From: Pedobacter yonginensis
GTDB lineage: Bacteria; Bacteroidota; Bacteroidia; Sphingobacteriales; Sphingobacteriaceae
Direction of reading: 5' to 3'
Assembly (NCBI RefSeq): GCF_003173595.1
Contig: NZ_QGNZ01000001.1
Span: 930,001 to 994,000, forward strand
Length of the DNA stretch: 64,000 nt
A program made the translations under genes and the position numbers. Shown piece after piece: positions 33,528-41,625 of this stretch (positions are counted from its first letter, which is position 1; every line of letters begins with the position of its first letter). The notes under the pieces are model-generated. The model searched no databases, was not told where the DNA came from, and worked only from the letters and a program-made list of their open reading frames with translations.

Positions 33528-34658
33528 ATGAACAATATTGAGGATTTTCTAAATGCAAAATTGAAAGAAAGAGCAGATCATCTTTCCCTCAGAAAATTAT
33601 CCAAGCACTTTCCCCCGATCGATTTTTGTTCAAACGACTATTTGGGCTTTGCGAAGTCTGAAGAATTAAAAGAGTTGATTTCCGCCAATATTGCTAATCT
33701 TGCTACCTATAAAAATGGTTCAGGCGGATCGAGGTTGTTAAGTGGCAATACCGCCGAAATTGAAGAAACGGAAGCGTTTATAGCCAAATTTCACGAAGCA
33801 GATAGTGGCTTGATTTTTAATTCAGGTTACGATGCAAATCTGGGTTTACTGTCTTGCATCCCTCAACGTGGAGATACCATCATTACCGATGAACTTATCC
33901 ACGCAAGCTTAATTGATGGTTGCAGATTAAGCCACGCAACTCGCCTAAAATTCGGGCACAACGATGTAAATGAGTTAGAAGCTAAGCTTAAAGTTTCTAA
34001 AGGAAACGTATTTGTTGTTGTAGAAAGTGTGTATTCAATGGATGGAGATTTGGCTCCGCTTAAAGAAATTGCATCGCTTTGCGAGAAATACAATGCCAAT
34101 TTAATTGTTGATGAAGCACATGCAACGGGTATTTTTGGTGATCTGGGCAAGGGATTGGTGATTCAAAACCAGCTCGAAGGACAGGTTTTTGCCAGAATTG
34201 TAACCTTTGGCAAAGCGATGGGCACACATGGGGCAATTGTATTAGGGAGCAAAAGTTTGAGGCATTATTTAATTAATTTCGCCCGCTCATTTATTTATAC
34301 CACTGCCGCCCCCATCCATAATATTATGGCGGTGAAGTCTGCATATCAAATCTTACCAAAGCTCGATAGCAATCAAATTCACCAAAAAATTCAGCTTTTC
34401 AGAAGATTGATTGAAGAAAACAACATTCAATCTTTACCGAGTATGAGTGCCATTCAAGGTATTGTATTTTCATCAAATGATGAAACAAAGAAAGCAGCCG
34501 CTTATTTGCAAGGGGAAGGCTTTGATGTGCGTGCCATTTTAAGCCCTACTGTACCAATGGGAAAAGAAAGGCTTAGAATTTGCCTTCATACATTCAATAC
34601 AGATGAAGAAATCATTTTATTGGTTCAACATTTAAAAACACTTCAGCGTAATGGCTAA
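33528..34658 (+). CDS. bioF: 8-amino-7-oxononanoate synthase
   Basis: BioF condenses pimeloyl-ACP or pimeloyl-CoA with alanine in biotin synthesis. The 376-aa protein belongs to the PLP alpha-oxoamine synthases: DFCSNDYLGFAKSEELKEL, GSGGSRLLSGNTAEIEETE, ESVYSMDGDLAPLKEI, VDEAHATGIFGDLGKG and Lys229 in IVTFGKAMGTHGA. It overlaps bioD by eight bases, which supports the biotin assignment over the related Kbl or SPT. Only these two biotin genes are present; bioA and bioB must be elsewhere. Confidence 0.9.
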   Translation: MNNIEDFLNAKLKERADHLSLRKLSKHFPPIDFCSNDYLGFAKSEELKELISANIANLATYKNGSGGSRLLSGNTAEIEETEAFIAKFHEADSGLIFNSGYDANLGLLSCIPQRGDTIITDELIHASLIDGCRLSHATRLKFGHNDVNELEAKLKVSKGNVFVVVESVYSMDGDLAPLKEIASLCEKYNANLIVDEAHATGIFGDLGKGLVIQNQLEGQVFARIVTFGKAMGTHGAIVLGSKSLRHYLINFARSFIYTTAAPIHNIMAVKSAYQILPKLDSNQIHQKIQLFRRLIEENNIQSLPSMSAIQGIVFSSNDETKKAAAYLQGEGFDVRAILSPTVPMGKERLRICLHTFNTDEEIILLVQHLKTLQRNG

Positions 34659-35259
34659 ATATTTTATCACCGGAATTGGAACGGGAATTGGCAAAACTTT
34701 AATCAGCGCAATCCTAACTGAAAAACTAAAAGCAGATTATTGGAAACCGATTCAATCTGGAGATTTAGAGATGAGCGATAGCTTGACTATTGCCAATTTA
34801 ATCAGCAATAAGCAGACCACCATCCACCCAGAAAGCTATCGATTAACGCAACCTTTGTCGCCACATCTATCAGCCAAATTAGACGGCATCCAAATCGATT
34901 TAAACCAAATCAACATTCCACAAACGGAGAATAATTTGATTATCGAAGGTGCGGGCGGTTTGATGGTGCCTCTAAATGAAAAAGAGCTGATAGTAGATTT
35001 AATTAAAAAATTGAACGTCGAGGTAATTCTAATCTCACAAAATTATCTGGGCAGCATTAATCATACCCTCCTATCCATCAATCTCTTAAATCAGCACGGA
35101 ATTAAAATTAAAGGCATTATTTTTAATGGAGATGAAAATTTAGAGACTGAACGGTTTATTTTAAATTATAGCAAAATAAAAAAGCTAGGATATATACCTA
35201 GCTTATTAAATATTGATAAATCGCAAATTATGTTGGCTGGCAATGGCTTATTAATTTAA
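34651..35259 (+). CDS. bioD: Dethiobiotin synthetase
   Basis: BioD closes the ureido ring of dethiobiotin from diaminopelargonate, CO2 and ATP. The 202-aa protein has the P-loop GIGTGIGKTLISAI near residues 8-20, the substrate loop YWKPIQSGD, and IIEGAGGLMVPLNEKELIVD near 100. Its start overlaps the end of bioF by eight bases, so they are translationally coupled. Its last nine bases overlap the 3' end of the convergent SGNH hydrolase gene. The C-terminal nucleotide-specificity region is short but within the family range. Confidence 0.9.
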   Translation: MAKYFITGIGTGIGKTLISAILTEKLKADYWKPIQSGDLEMSDSLTIANLISNKQTTIHPESYRLTQPLSPHLSAKLDGIQIDLNQINIPQTENNLIIEGAGGLMVPLNEKELIVDLIKKLNVEVILISQNYLGSINHTLLSINLLNQHGIKIKGIIFNGDENLETERFILNYSKIKKLGYIPSLLNIDKSQIMLAGNGLLI

Positions 35260-35943
35260 ATAGCCCCCTTTTTTAAGGAATTCTGCCCAAACCTGATAAC
35301 CTGCGGGAATAAGATGCAAGCCATCTTTTGTAAGCTCTGCCTTCAGGTGCTTATCATTATCGGTAAAGTTTGGATATAAATCGATAATGGTTACATTCTT
35401 CGCAGAAAGCTTTCTAATCTCATCATTTAACCAAAGGATGTGTTCATCTTTGTGGTAGTGATTTTTAAACGCTCCAAAGGAACTATTTACAGGCAGAAGC
35501 GTGTTGAAATAGATCTTTGTTTTCTTAGAGCCTTTTCTAATTCTCGCAATTATTTTCTTATAATTCGCCAAAATTACGGTATCAGGGATGTTTCTAGAAA
35601 TGTCATTTATGCCAATCAGTACAAATATTTTGGCTGGTTTACCATCAATAACATCCTGAAGACGTTCTAAAACGCCAAAGGAAATATCGCCCGAGATGCC
35701 TCGATTTTTAGCTTGGGGTAAATCCAGCAGCTTCGCCCAATCTGTCCCGGCGGTGATGCTATTGCCTAAAAATACAACATCTGATTTAGATTTCACATCG
35801 GCCTTAAATTCAGCAACTTTTTTAGGGAAATTTGCTGGCCTGTACGTGCTATCCCATTTAACCGCCTGAGCCTGTACCGACCCATAACTGATTGTAAGAA
35901 TTAAACCGAATAAGACAAGCGTTTTGTTAAAAAGTGAATTCAT
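35251..35943 (-). CDS. Secreted SGNH/GDSL hydrolase
   Basis: A 230-aa exported hydrolase with the signal peptide MNSLFNKTLVLFGLILTISY. The SGNH blocks are clear: VVFLGNSITAGTDW with the block I Ser (in a GNS rather than GDS context), NRGISGDISFG with Gly, GINDISRNIPD with Asn, and DGLHLIPAGYQVW with the catalytic Asp and His. Such enzymes hydrolyse acyl esters of carbohydrates or lipids. It is last in a minus-strand series after GDPD and a phosphoesterase, so action on lipid-derived esters is possible. Its 3' end overlaps bioD. Confidence 0.85.
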   Translation of the reverse strand: MNSLFNKTLVLFGLILTISYGSVQAQAVKWDSTYRPANFPKKVAEFKADVKSKSDVVFLGNSITAGTDWAKLLDLPQAKNRGISGDISFGVLERLQDVIDGKPAKIFVLIGINDISRNIPDTVILANYKKIIARIRKGSKKTKIYFNTLLPVNSSFGAFKNHYHKDEHILWLNDEIRKLSAKNVTIIDLYPNFTDNDKHLKAELTKDGLHLIPAGYQVWAEFLKKGGYLN

Positions 35944-35967
35944 AATTGCGATTAGATTTTTTATAGT

Positions 35968-36867
35968 CTATTTTGTTTGAACCAATACATCTGGGTAATC
36001 AGAAATAATTCCATCCACACTCAAATTTATAAGTTTTTTTATTTCTTCGGGCGTATTCGCTGTCCATGGGATAATTTTAACCCCATCATCATGTGCCTTT
36101 TTAACTAATTCGGCATTTACCATTTGTAAAGCCGGACTTAAAATAAAGGGTTTGAAACCCAAATCGGCAATATTTTCCTCGTAGGTTTTTTTATTTGCCA
36201 CCAAGAATGAGGTTTTTATTTTTGGATATTTATGATGGATGATTTGAATGGTTCTTTTATCAAAAGATTGAATCACCACATAATCTAAAACCTTTTTCTT
36301 TTTGAGTACATCCATTAATAGGTTTACAAAAGTTTCAGGATCTGGATTGGTAACGCCATCCCCCTTCACATCGCATTTCGTTTCAATGTTATAGAAGTAT
36401 GGCTTTCTTTTATTTTTTTTTACATCCTTTTGAACTGCATCAATTAAATCTGCCAATAGTGGGATTTGAGTTCTAATTTTTTCTTGTTTAGGAAAACCTG
36501 GCAAAGCCTTTGAACCCAAATCGAATTGTTTTAACTCAGCGTAAGGCATTCCAAAAATGGGATATTTCTTTGCATCGGTAGCTGGAATATCTTTCCCATC
36601 TGGCGTACGCATAAAAGCAGGACTTAAATAATCATCGTGTGTAACCACAACTTTTCCATCCTTTGTAATGTGCGTGTCCATTTCGAGGGTGGTGATGCCT
36701 TCAATTTTCATTGCATTCAACATCGCCAAAATGGTATTCTCAGGCATCAAACCCCTTCCACCTCGATGAGCTTCTGCACTAAAAGCCGGGAATTGAGCTT
36801 GACTAAAAGATTTCACGGAATACAAACAGACAGTAACTAAAACAAATGTAAATGTGCTTAATTTCAT
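35968..36867 (-). CDS. Secreted glycerophosphodiester phosphodiesterase
   Basis: GDPD enzymes cleave glycerophosphodiesters, from deacylated phospholipids, to sn-glycerol-3-phosphate and an alcohol. The 299-aa protein carries a signal peptide (MKLSTFTFVLVTVCLYSVKS). It shows AHRGGRGLMPENTILAMLNA with the catalytic His, TTLEMDTHITKDGKVVVTHD with the metal-binding Glu and Asp and the second His, and VDGIISDYPDVL at the C-terminus. It lies 24 bases from the SGNH gene and 35 bases from the phosphoesterase gene, probably in one transcript. Confidence 0.92.
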   Translation of the reverse strand: MKLSTFTFVLVTVCLYSVKSFSQAQFPAFSAEAHRGGRGLMPENTILAMLNAMKIEGITTLEMDTHITKDGKVVVTHDDYLSPAFMRTPDGKDIPATDAKKYPIFGMPYAELKQFDLGSKALPGFPKQEKIRTQIPLLADLIDAVQKDVKKNKRKPYFYNIETKCDVKGDGVTNPDPETFVNLLMDVLKKKKVLDYVVIQSFDKRTIQIIHHKYPKIKTSFLVANKKTYEENIADLGFKPFILSPALQMVNAELVKKAHDDGVKIIPWTANTPEEIKKLINLSVDGIISDYPDVLVQTK

Positions 36868-36902
36868 GTATTTAGATTTGAATATGGTTGATATTTGAAA
36901 AA

Positions 36903-38315
36903 CTATCCGTTAAACTCTGCTTCGAAACTTTCGCCAAAACGATCTGTGGCAACAACTTTTACTTTGCTTACAGCAGGTGCAAAATGCGCTACAAACAGGT
37001 GCTCCGTTGAATGTGGCTCAGGGAAAGTTCTTCCGGCAGGTAAAGTATCGCCCTTGTAAAGCTTTACCGTTTGTGGATCATAGCCTTTTTGGTTTTCCAT
37101 TTCGCCCATGGCTTTCCCATCCAGAAAGTATTCTACTTTCCACTTTGGATCCCAGTTCCAAACATTTGCAATAAGCCTTTTTTGGTTGGTTAGTTCATCT
37201 ACATAAATGTGAACTTGCTCTTTTCGGCTCAAACCCGTGGGTTGGTAGTACCATTTTAGCTCGGTACCATTAACTTGGTAAACGCCATAACCTCTTGGTG
37301 TTCCATCTTCGCAAACAGGCCCCGTCCACCAAGCACCACAAACTGCTCCATGGTTGTGTTCAAAAATACCATCAGTAATTACATTTCGGGTGTAATGTGT
37401 ATGGCCAGACATAATGTGGACGTTTGTAAAGCCTTTTAAAAGGGCATATAAATCTTTATTGTTTTTTACCGAATTGTGCACCGGAATATGAAGATTGATA
37501 ATCAACAAAGCATCTTTGGCCACATATTTCAAATCCTTTGCCAGCCAATCTAACTGTGCTTGAGTGATGAAGCCGTCGTAGGTTCTTTCTACACCGAGAT
37601 AGCGCACGTCATCCATAACTACATAATGTGCCTTGCCCCGATTAAATGAATAATAGGTTGGCCCATAATGCTCTTGGAAGGTTTTATCTGAAGTTTCGTC
37701 GCCACCCATTCGATAGTCCATATCATGATTACCCAGACATTGAAAAAATGGAATGCCCATCTCTACCACTGCTTTATTGTAATCTTCAAAAAGCGCATGG
37801 TTATCCCAAACAATATCACCTACTGTAATACCGTGTACGGGAATTTTACCCATCGCACTGATTACCTTTTTGGTATCAGGAACCGAAGTAGTCATCATTT
37901 TTTCTACGTCCTTTTGGTTTTTTACCTGTGGATCGGCCCAGATGATGAAGTTATGTTTGTGATCATCAACTTTCATCGCTTTGAGTTCAAAATTAAGGGT
38001 AGTTTTACTGGCCAATTGCTCATAGTGTTTTGCTAAAAAACTATCGGTAGTAAATTCGTAACCGGAAGGTGTGCTAATCCAAATAAATTTGGCTAGTGGA
38101 TTAACTTCTATCGTGTAATTCCCTTTTTTGTCGGTTTGAACTACACTAAAGCCATCAGAAACAACAACGTTGGCAATGCCTTTGCCTTTACTGCTTACCT
38201 GCCCACTAATTTTGTTATCGCTATCAATTAAAGAAAATGCGGAAAAAGATTTTAAGCTAACAAACAAAGTTGTGGTTAGCAATCCTGTTTTTTGAATGAA
38301 TGATCGTCTATTCAT
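36903..38315 (-). CDS. Secreted calcineurin-like phosphoesterase
   Basis: A 470-aa metallophosphoesterase. The start was set at MNRRSFIQKTGLLTTTLFVS, a Tat-like twin-Arg leader; an in-frame ATG 15 codons upstream is less likely. Residues 35-130 form an N-terminal beta-sandwich domain. The core has FIIWADPQVKN, VGDIVWDNHALFED, CLGNHDMDYRMGGD and MSGHTHYTRNVI, giving Asp, His and Asn metal ligands. A C-terminal beta-domain follows, matching the three-part architecture known in Bacteroidota. Phosphomonoester or diester specificity is not readable. A hairpin terminator sits between it and the DUF5689 gene. Confidence 0.88.
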   Translation of the reverse strand: MNRRSFIQKTGLLTTTLFVSLKSFSAFSLIDSDNKISGQVSSKGKGIANVVVSDGFSVVQTDKKGNYTIEVNPLAKFIWISTPSGYEFTTDSFLAKHYEQLASKTTLNFELKAMKVDDHKHNFIIWADPQVKNQKDVEKMMTTSVPDTKKVISAMGKIPVHGITVGDIVWDNHALFEDYNKAVVEMGIPFFQCLGNHDMDYRMGGDETSDKTFQEHYGPTYYSFNRGKAHYVVMDDVRYLGVERTYDGFITQAQLDWLAKDLKYVAKDALLIINLHIPVHNSVKNNKDLYALLKGFTNVHIMSGHTHYTRNVITDGIFEHNHGAVCGAWWTGPVCEDGTPRGYGVYQVNGTELKWYYQPTGLSRKEQVHIYVDELTNQKRLIANVWNWDPKWKVEYFLDGKAMGEMENQKGYDPQTVKLYKGDTLPAGRTFPEPHSTEHLFVAHFAPAVSKVKVVATDRFGESFEAEFNG

Positions 38316-38345
38316 TAGATTGTATGAGGGGATTTTTCTGAAAAA

Positions 38346-38378
38346 AATCAAGGAAGCCAAATTTAGACTTCCTTGATT
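38346..38378 (-). terminator. Terminator between uptake genes and phosphoesterase genes
   Basis: An 11-bp stem AATCAAGGAAG/CTTCCTTGATT has an 11-base loop and a T-run on the minus strand. It lies about 8 bases after the DUF5689 gene and may reduce expression of the downstream phosphoesterase genes. Confidence 0.75.
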
Positions 38379-38386
38379 GGGATTTT

Positions 38387-40024
38387 TTATTTTAATCTGG
38401 TTTGATAAATGGTATCTGTTCTCAACACAACACCCGATCCATCCAAAGTTTGTCTAAGGTGGTAACTCTCAATAGCAGATAATGGTGAAGATTTCGATAA
38501 GTCCAAGTCATTTTGAGTTCTCGCTTTCACCCATTTACCTAAAGTTGGATTATAAACACCACCAAGTTTATTCCAAAAGCCTTGATCGGCAGGGAGTTGG
38601 TAGTTGAAACTTAAGGTATTGGTTCCACTTCTGTAAAAAGGTTGTACAGTAAGTGAAATTGGATCAATCTTATCATAAAAGTCGGTATTGGCTATTTTAT
38701 AACCAACAGAAGGTGCGCTGTACAAACTTCCACCAGCTCCAATAAAGATTACATCAATAGGTACAGAGTTAACATCAACCGTTGTACCTTCAAACACTGC
38801 AAAGCCAGAAGCATTACCGGAGTTTGCAAATAAGCCACTGGTGTATAAGCCAAATCCATCCCCATTTCCTGCTGGCGCATTTGCAGGAGTTGCAGTAGTG
38901 TAATTTTTAGATCTAATCCATTTTGAGGCGGCAATAGATGTAGAGTTTGCACCATTAATTAACTTAGTAGAACCACCCACATAGAAGAATTCCCCTTTTG
39001 CAACCGTTCCCGACGTTAAATTGAATTTATAGGTTCTCGAAACCAATCCGGCAGGACTTGCAAGTGCATCTGCTCCAGTAGCCCATCCTTTTGTTGGAAA
39101 GATACCCGTTGGACTGGACGCACCAGCATTATTGGTAACAACTACTGAAAATGGTGTTACGGCGAAGTCGATATTTCGAGTAGCCAAAAACTGCATGTAT
39201 TCATAATTTCCATCACCACCTTCTGCATCAGCCATGTAACCTGAAATGATTATCGAGGCTATATCTGGTGTAGAACTTAACGCAATAACATCTTTTAAGG
39301 TACGTATGCGTAAATGAGGTTTTAGGTTCCCGTCTTTATCCTGAGTATTGAAAACGATTCCAAAATAATTCGCATTGAAATTCAATCCGGTATTATTTGC
39401 GAATGTTGCGGCAGGCTCTGTATGGAGCGTGAAATTATCGAAACCATCATTTATTATTTTATCACCCAAATAGGTATCCGTTGGCTTAGCAACCGGATCA
39501 AAACCTGCTTTTACAATGGTTACGAGTGTACTTTCATAATCATTCGGCTTGGCTAAAATGAAACTACTGCCCACCCGATAGGCAGGAATCACTACGTTTG
39601 AGGCAATTTTAGATACTGCGCTACCATCAACACCAGTAATTTGTAAAATGCCATCAACCCTTTTTAACACGGCCCCCGAAACGGAAACGGCTACTGAATC
39701 ACCCGGAACATATTTACTTGCATCTGCGCCAATTGATATGGAGATACCTCTAATCAGATTGAGCCTGCGTTTATCTTGAATAACTAATAATCCTGCTGGT
39801 AAATTCTTACCTGAGTGATCTGATATCACTACGCCAGTTACACTGTTGGCACCGAACATATTATCTTCATTTAAAGTAACTTCCGATCCTTTATATAGAT
39901 TCCTTAAATCATATAAAGGGAAGTATTTACTTACTACTCCGCCAGGATAATTTGATTTTTTACAACCCAACCAAATAAATGGAATAGAGAGTAAAATCAT
40001 GCTATAAAATATTATCTTTTTCAT
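38387..40024 (-). CDS. DUF5689 lipoprotein
   Basis: A 545-aa lipoprotein; the lipobox cysteine is Cys21 in PFIWLGC. Residues 30-250 fit DUF5689, a beta-rich domain that is common beside SusC/SusD pairs; motifs include TGVVISDHSGKNLPAGLLVI and RLNLIRGISISIG. The remainder is extended beta-structure without catalytic motifs, with a Gly/Asn-rich section such as APAGNGDGFGLYTSGLFANS. It is most likely a surface-exposed accessory binding protein for the SusCD importer. The ligand is unknown. It follows SusD by 24 bases on the same strand. Confidence 0.8.
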   Translation of the reverse strand: MKKIIFYSMILLSIPFIWLGCKKSNYPGGVVSKYFPLYDLRNLYKGSEVTLNEDNMFGANSVTGVVISDHSGKNLPAGLLVIQDKRRLNLIRGISISIGADASKYVPGDSVAVSVSGAVLKRVDGILQITGVDGSAVSKIASNVVIPAYRVGSSFILAKPNDYESTLVTIVKAGFDPVAKPTDTYLGDKIINDGFDNFTLHTEPAATFANNTGLNFNANYFGIVFNTQDKDGNLKPHLRIRTLKDVIALSSTPDIASIIISGYMADAEGGDGNYEYMQFLATRNIDFAVTPFSVVVTNNAGASSPTGIFPTKGWATGADALASPAGLVSRTYKFNLTSGTVAKGEFFYVGGSTKLINGANSTSIAASKWIRSKNYTTATPANAPAGNGDGFGLYTSGLFANSGNASGFAVFEGTTVDVNSVPIDVIFIGAGGSLYSAPSVGYKIANTDFYDKIDPISLTVQPFYRSGTNTLSFNYQLPADQGFWNKLGGVYNPTLGKWVKARTQNDLDLSKSSPLSAIESYHLRQTLDGSGVVLRTDTIYQTRLK

Positions 40025-40048
40025 TTTAAGAATTTTATTGGGTAATGA

Positions 40049-41614
40049 TTACGGTTTTTGCCACCAAACGTTAGTAGAAATCAAATCTGGACCTTGAGCA
40101 GCTACAGCTGTTTGATAATTGGTTGGATTTGCAGATTGAACATACACAGGATAAGTCATTCTTGCCGGCATAACACCACCATTTCTTAAACCTGGGCCCT
40201 TTGGCAAAATAGGATGACCTGTTCTGCGGTATTCAAACCATTGCTCCATATCTACCAAAAACAGGGCATAATATTTTTGCAAATGAATTTGCTCCATTTT
40301 TCCATCAAGTGATAGGCTATTGTCCCAATCTATATCTGCATCTGTTACATATTTTGTGAATGTACTTGAGCTTGTTGAAGTTGGAAATGCAGGTACCCAA
40401 TAATTAATAGAATTTGCAATCCCATTGTTATAAAAAGTTTCGGCAGAACCATTAATCCATCCTTTAGCGGCAGCTTCAGATAAAATAAACTGAACCTCTG
40501 CAAAATTCATTAGAATACCTGTTTTTGTAGATTGTTGTAATGATCTTACCCCATATGTGCCTGATCCTAATGCCTGATCGTAAGAATAAAAATAGGCTTG
40601 TTTCACTACGCCTGTACCAATTGCATAACCACTCGGCACGCCAGAATATCCATTTGGTCCCTGTGCAATCCCCCATCTATTAGCGCCACCATCTCCATTT
40701 GGAGTGTTGGTATCGATACGAGGATCAGCCCAATCTCTTAAATGTTCGATGAAGAAACTACCTAAAGAAGGCGACCTAAAATCCTGTGCACGAACACCGT
40801 TTACATAAGGTGAAACATAAGCATCGGTACCGATTGTTCCGCTCCATTTTATGGTTGCACAATCTGCATTGCTGGTCATAATCGGATAGGTAGCGCTTTT
40901 GGTATCAACAATCTCTTTAATTTTTGCGATCACTTGAGCCGAAACCTCCGATTTACCTGAAACCCTTAACAAAAGCCTTAAATATAACGAGTTACAGAAT
41001 TTACGCCATTTTGCAATATCTCCATTAAAAACAGGATCACTTGTTGGAACAATGGTTGTACCTGCACTTAAAAGTGTATTGGCTTCTTCCAGCTTGTTAA
41101 ACATATCTAGGTAGATGTCTTTTTGCTTATCAAATGGGGCTTCTAAAACGCCGCTATTGCCTAGGTTAGATTTAGAATAAGGAATATCTCCATAGGTATC
41201 GCTAAGCATGGCATACACCCACGATTGGCAAACCAACGAAATGCCTTGATAAGATTTGTTAACCATACCAGGTTGCCCAGCCAGCTTGTAAATATCTTTA
41301 AAGTTGGTTAGCTGAACATACCAGGCATTCCACAAATAATCAGAGAATGTACTTCTGTATTCGTATCTAAAAACCGTTCCATCGCCATCGCTAATGGCAA
41401 CCGTAACTTGCATTAACTCATTGTTGAAGTTACGGTTACGAATCATTGCCGGAGTTAAAGTATTTACTAAAGCCGGAGCCAATAATTTTTCTGGTTTAGT
41501 AGAGATGATGTTTATTGGGTCAACATTGATTTCTTGAAACCCTTTATCGCATGAGGAAAGTGTTGTAATGGACACTAAAACCGCACTGATAATTTTATAT
41601 AGATTCTTTTTCAT
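40049..41614 (-). CDS. SusD/RagB family nutrient-binding lipoprotein
   Basis: A 521-aa surface lipoprotein (lipobox near SITTLSSC). It matches the SusD-like branch: INVDPINIISTKPEKLLAPA near the N-terminus, helical repeats around SYQGISLVCQSWVYAMLSDT, YGDIPYSKSNLG, and MEQWFEYRRTGHP near the C-terminus. SusD proteins close as a lid over the SusC barrel and capture ligands such as oligosaccharides or other nutrients. It follows SusC by 11 bases, the usual arrangement. No glycan enzyme is nearby. Confidence 0.92.
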   Translation of the reverse strand: MKKNLYKIISAVLVSITTLSSCDKGFQEINVDPINIISTKPEKLLAPALVNTLTPAMIRNRNFNNELMQVTVAISDGDGTVFRYEYRSTFSDYLWNAWYVQLTNFKDIYKLAGQPGMVNKSYQGISLVCQSWVYAMLSDTYGDIPYSKSNLGNSGVLEAPFDKQKDIYLDMFNKLEEANTLLSAGTTIVPTSDPVFNGDIAKWRKFCNSLYLRLLLRVSGKSEVSAQVIAKIKEIVDTKSATYPIMTSNADCATIKWSGTIGTDAYVSPYVNGVRAQDFRSPSLGSFFIEHLRDWADPRIDTNTPNGDGGANRWGIAQGPNGYSGVPSGYAIGTGVVKQAYFYSYDQALGSGTYGVRSLQQSTKTGILMNFAEVQFILSEAAAKGWINGSAETFYNNGIANSINYWVPAFPTSTSSSTFTKYVTDADIDWDNSLSLDGKMEQIHLQKYYALFLVDMEQWFEYRRTGHPILPKGPGLRNGGVMPARMTYPVYVQSANPTNYQTAVAAQGPDLISTNVWWQKP

Positions 41615-41625
41615 GGTTTAAAAGA

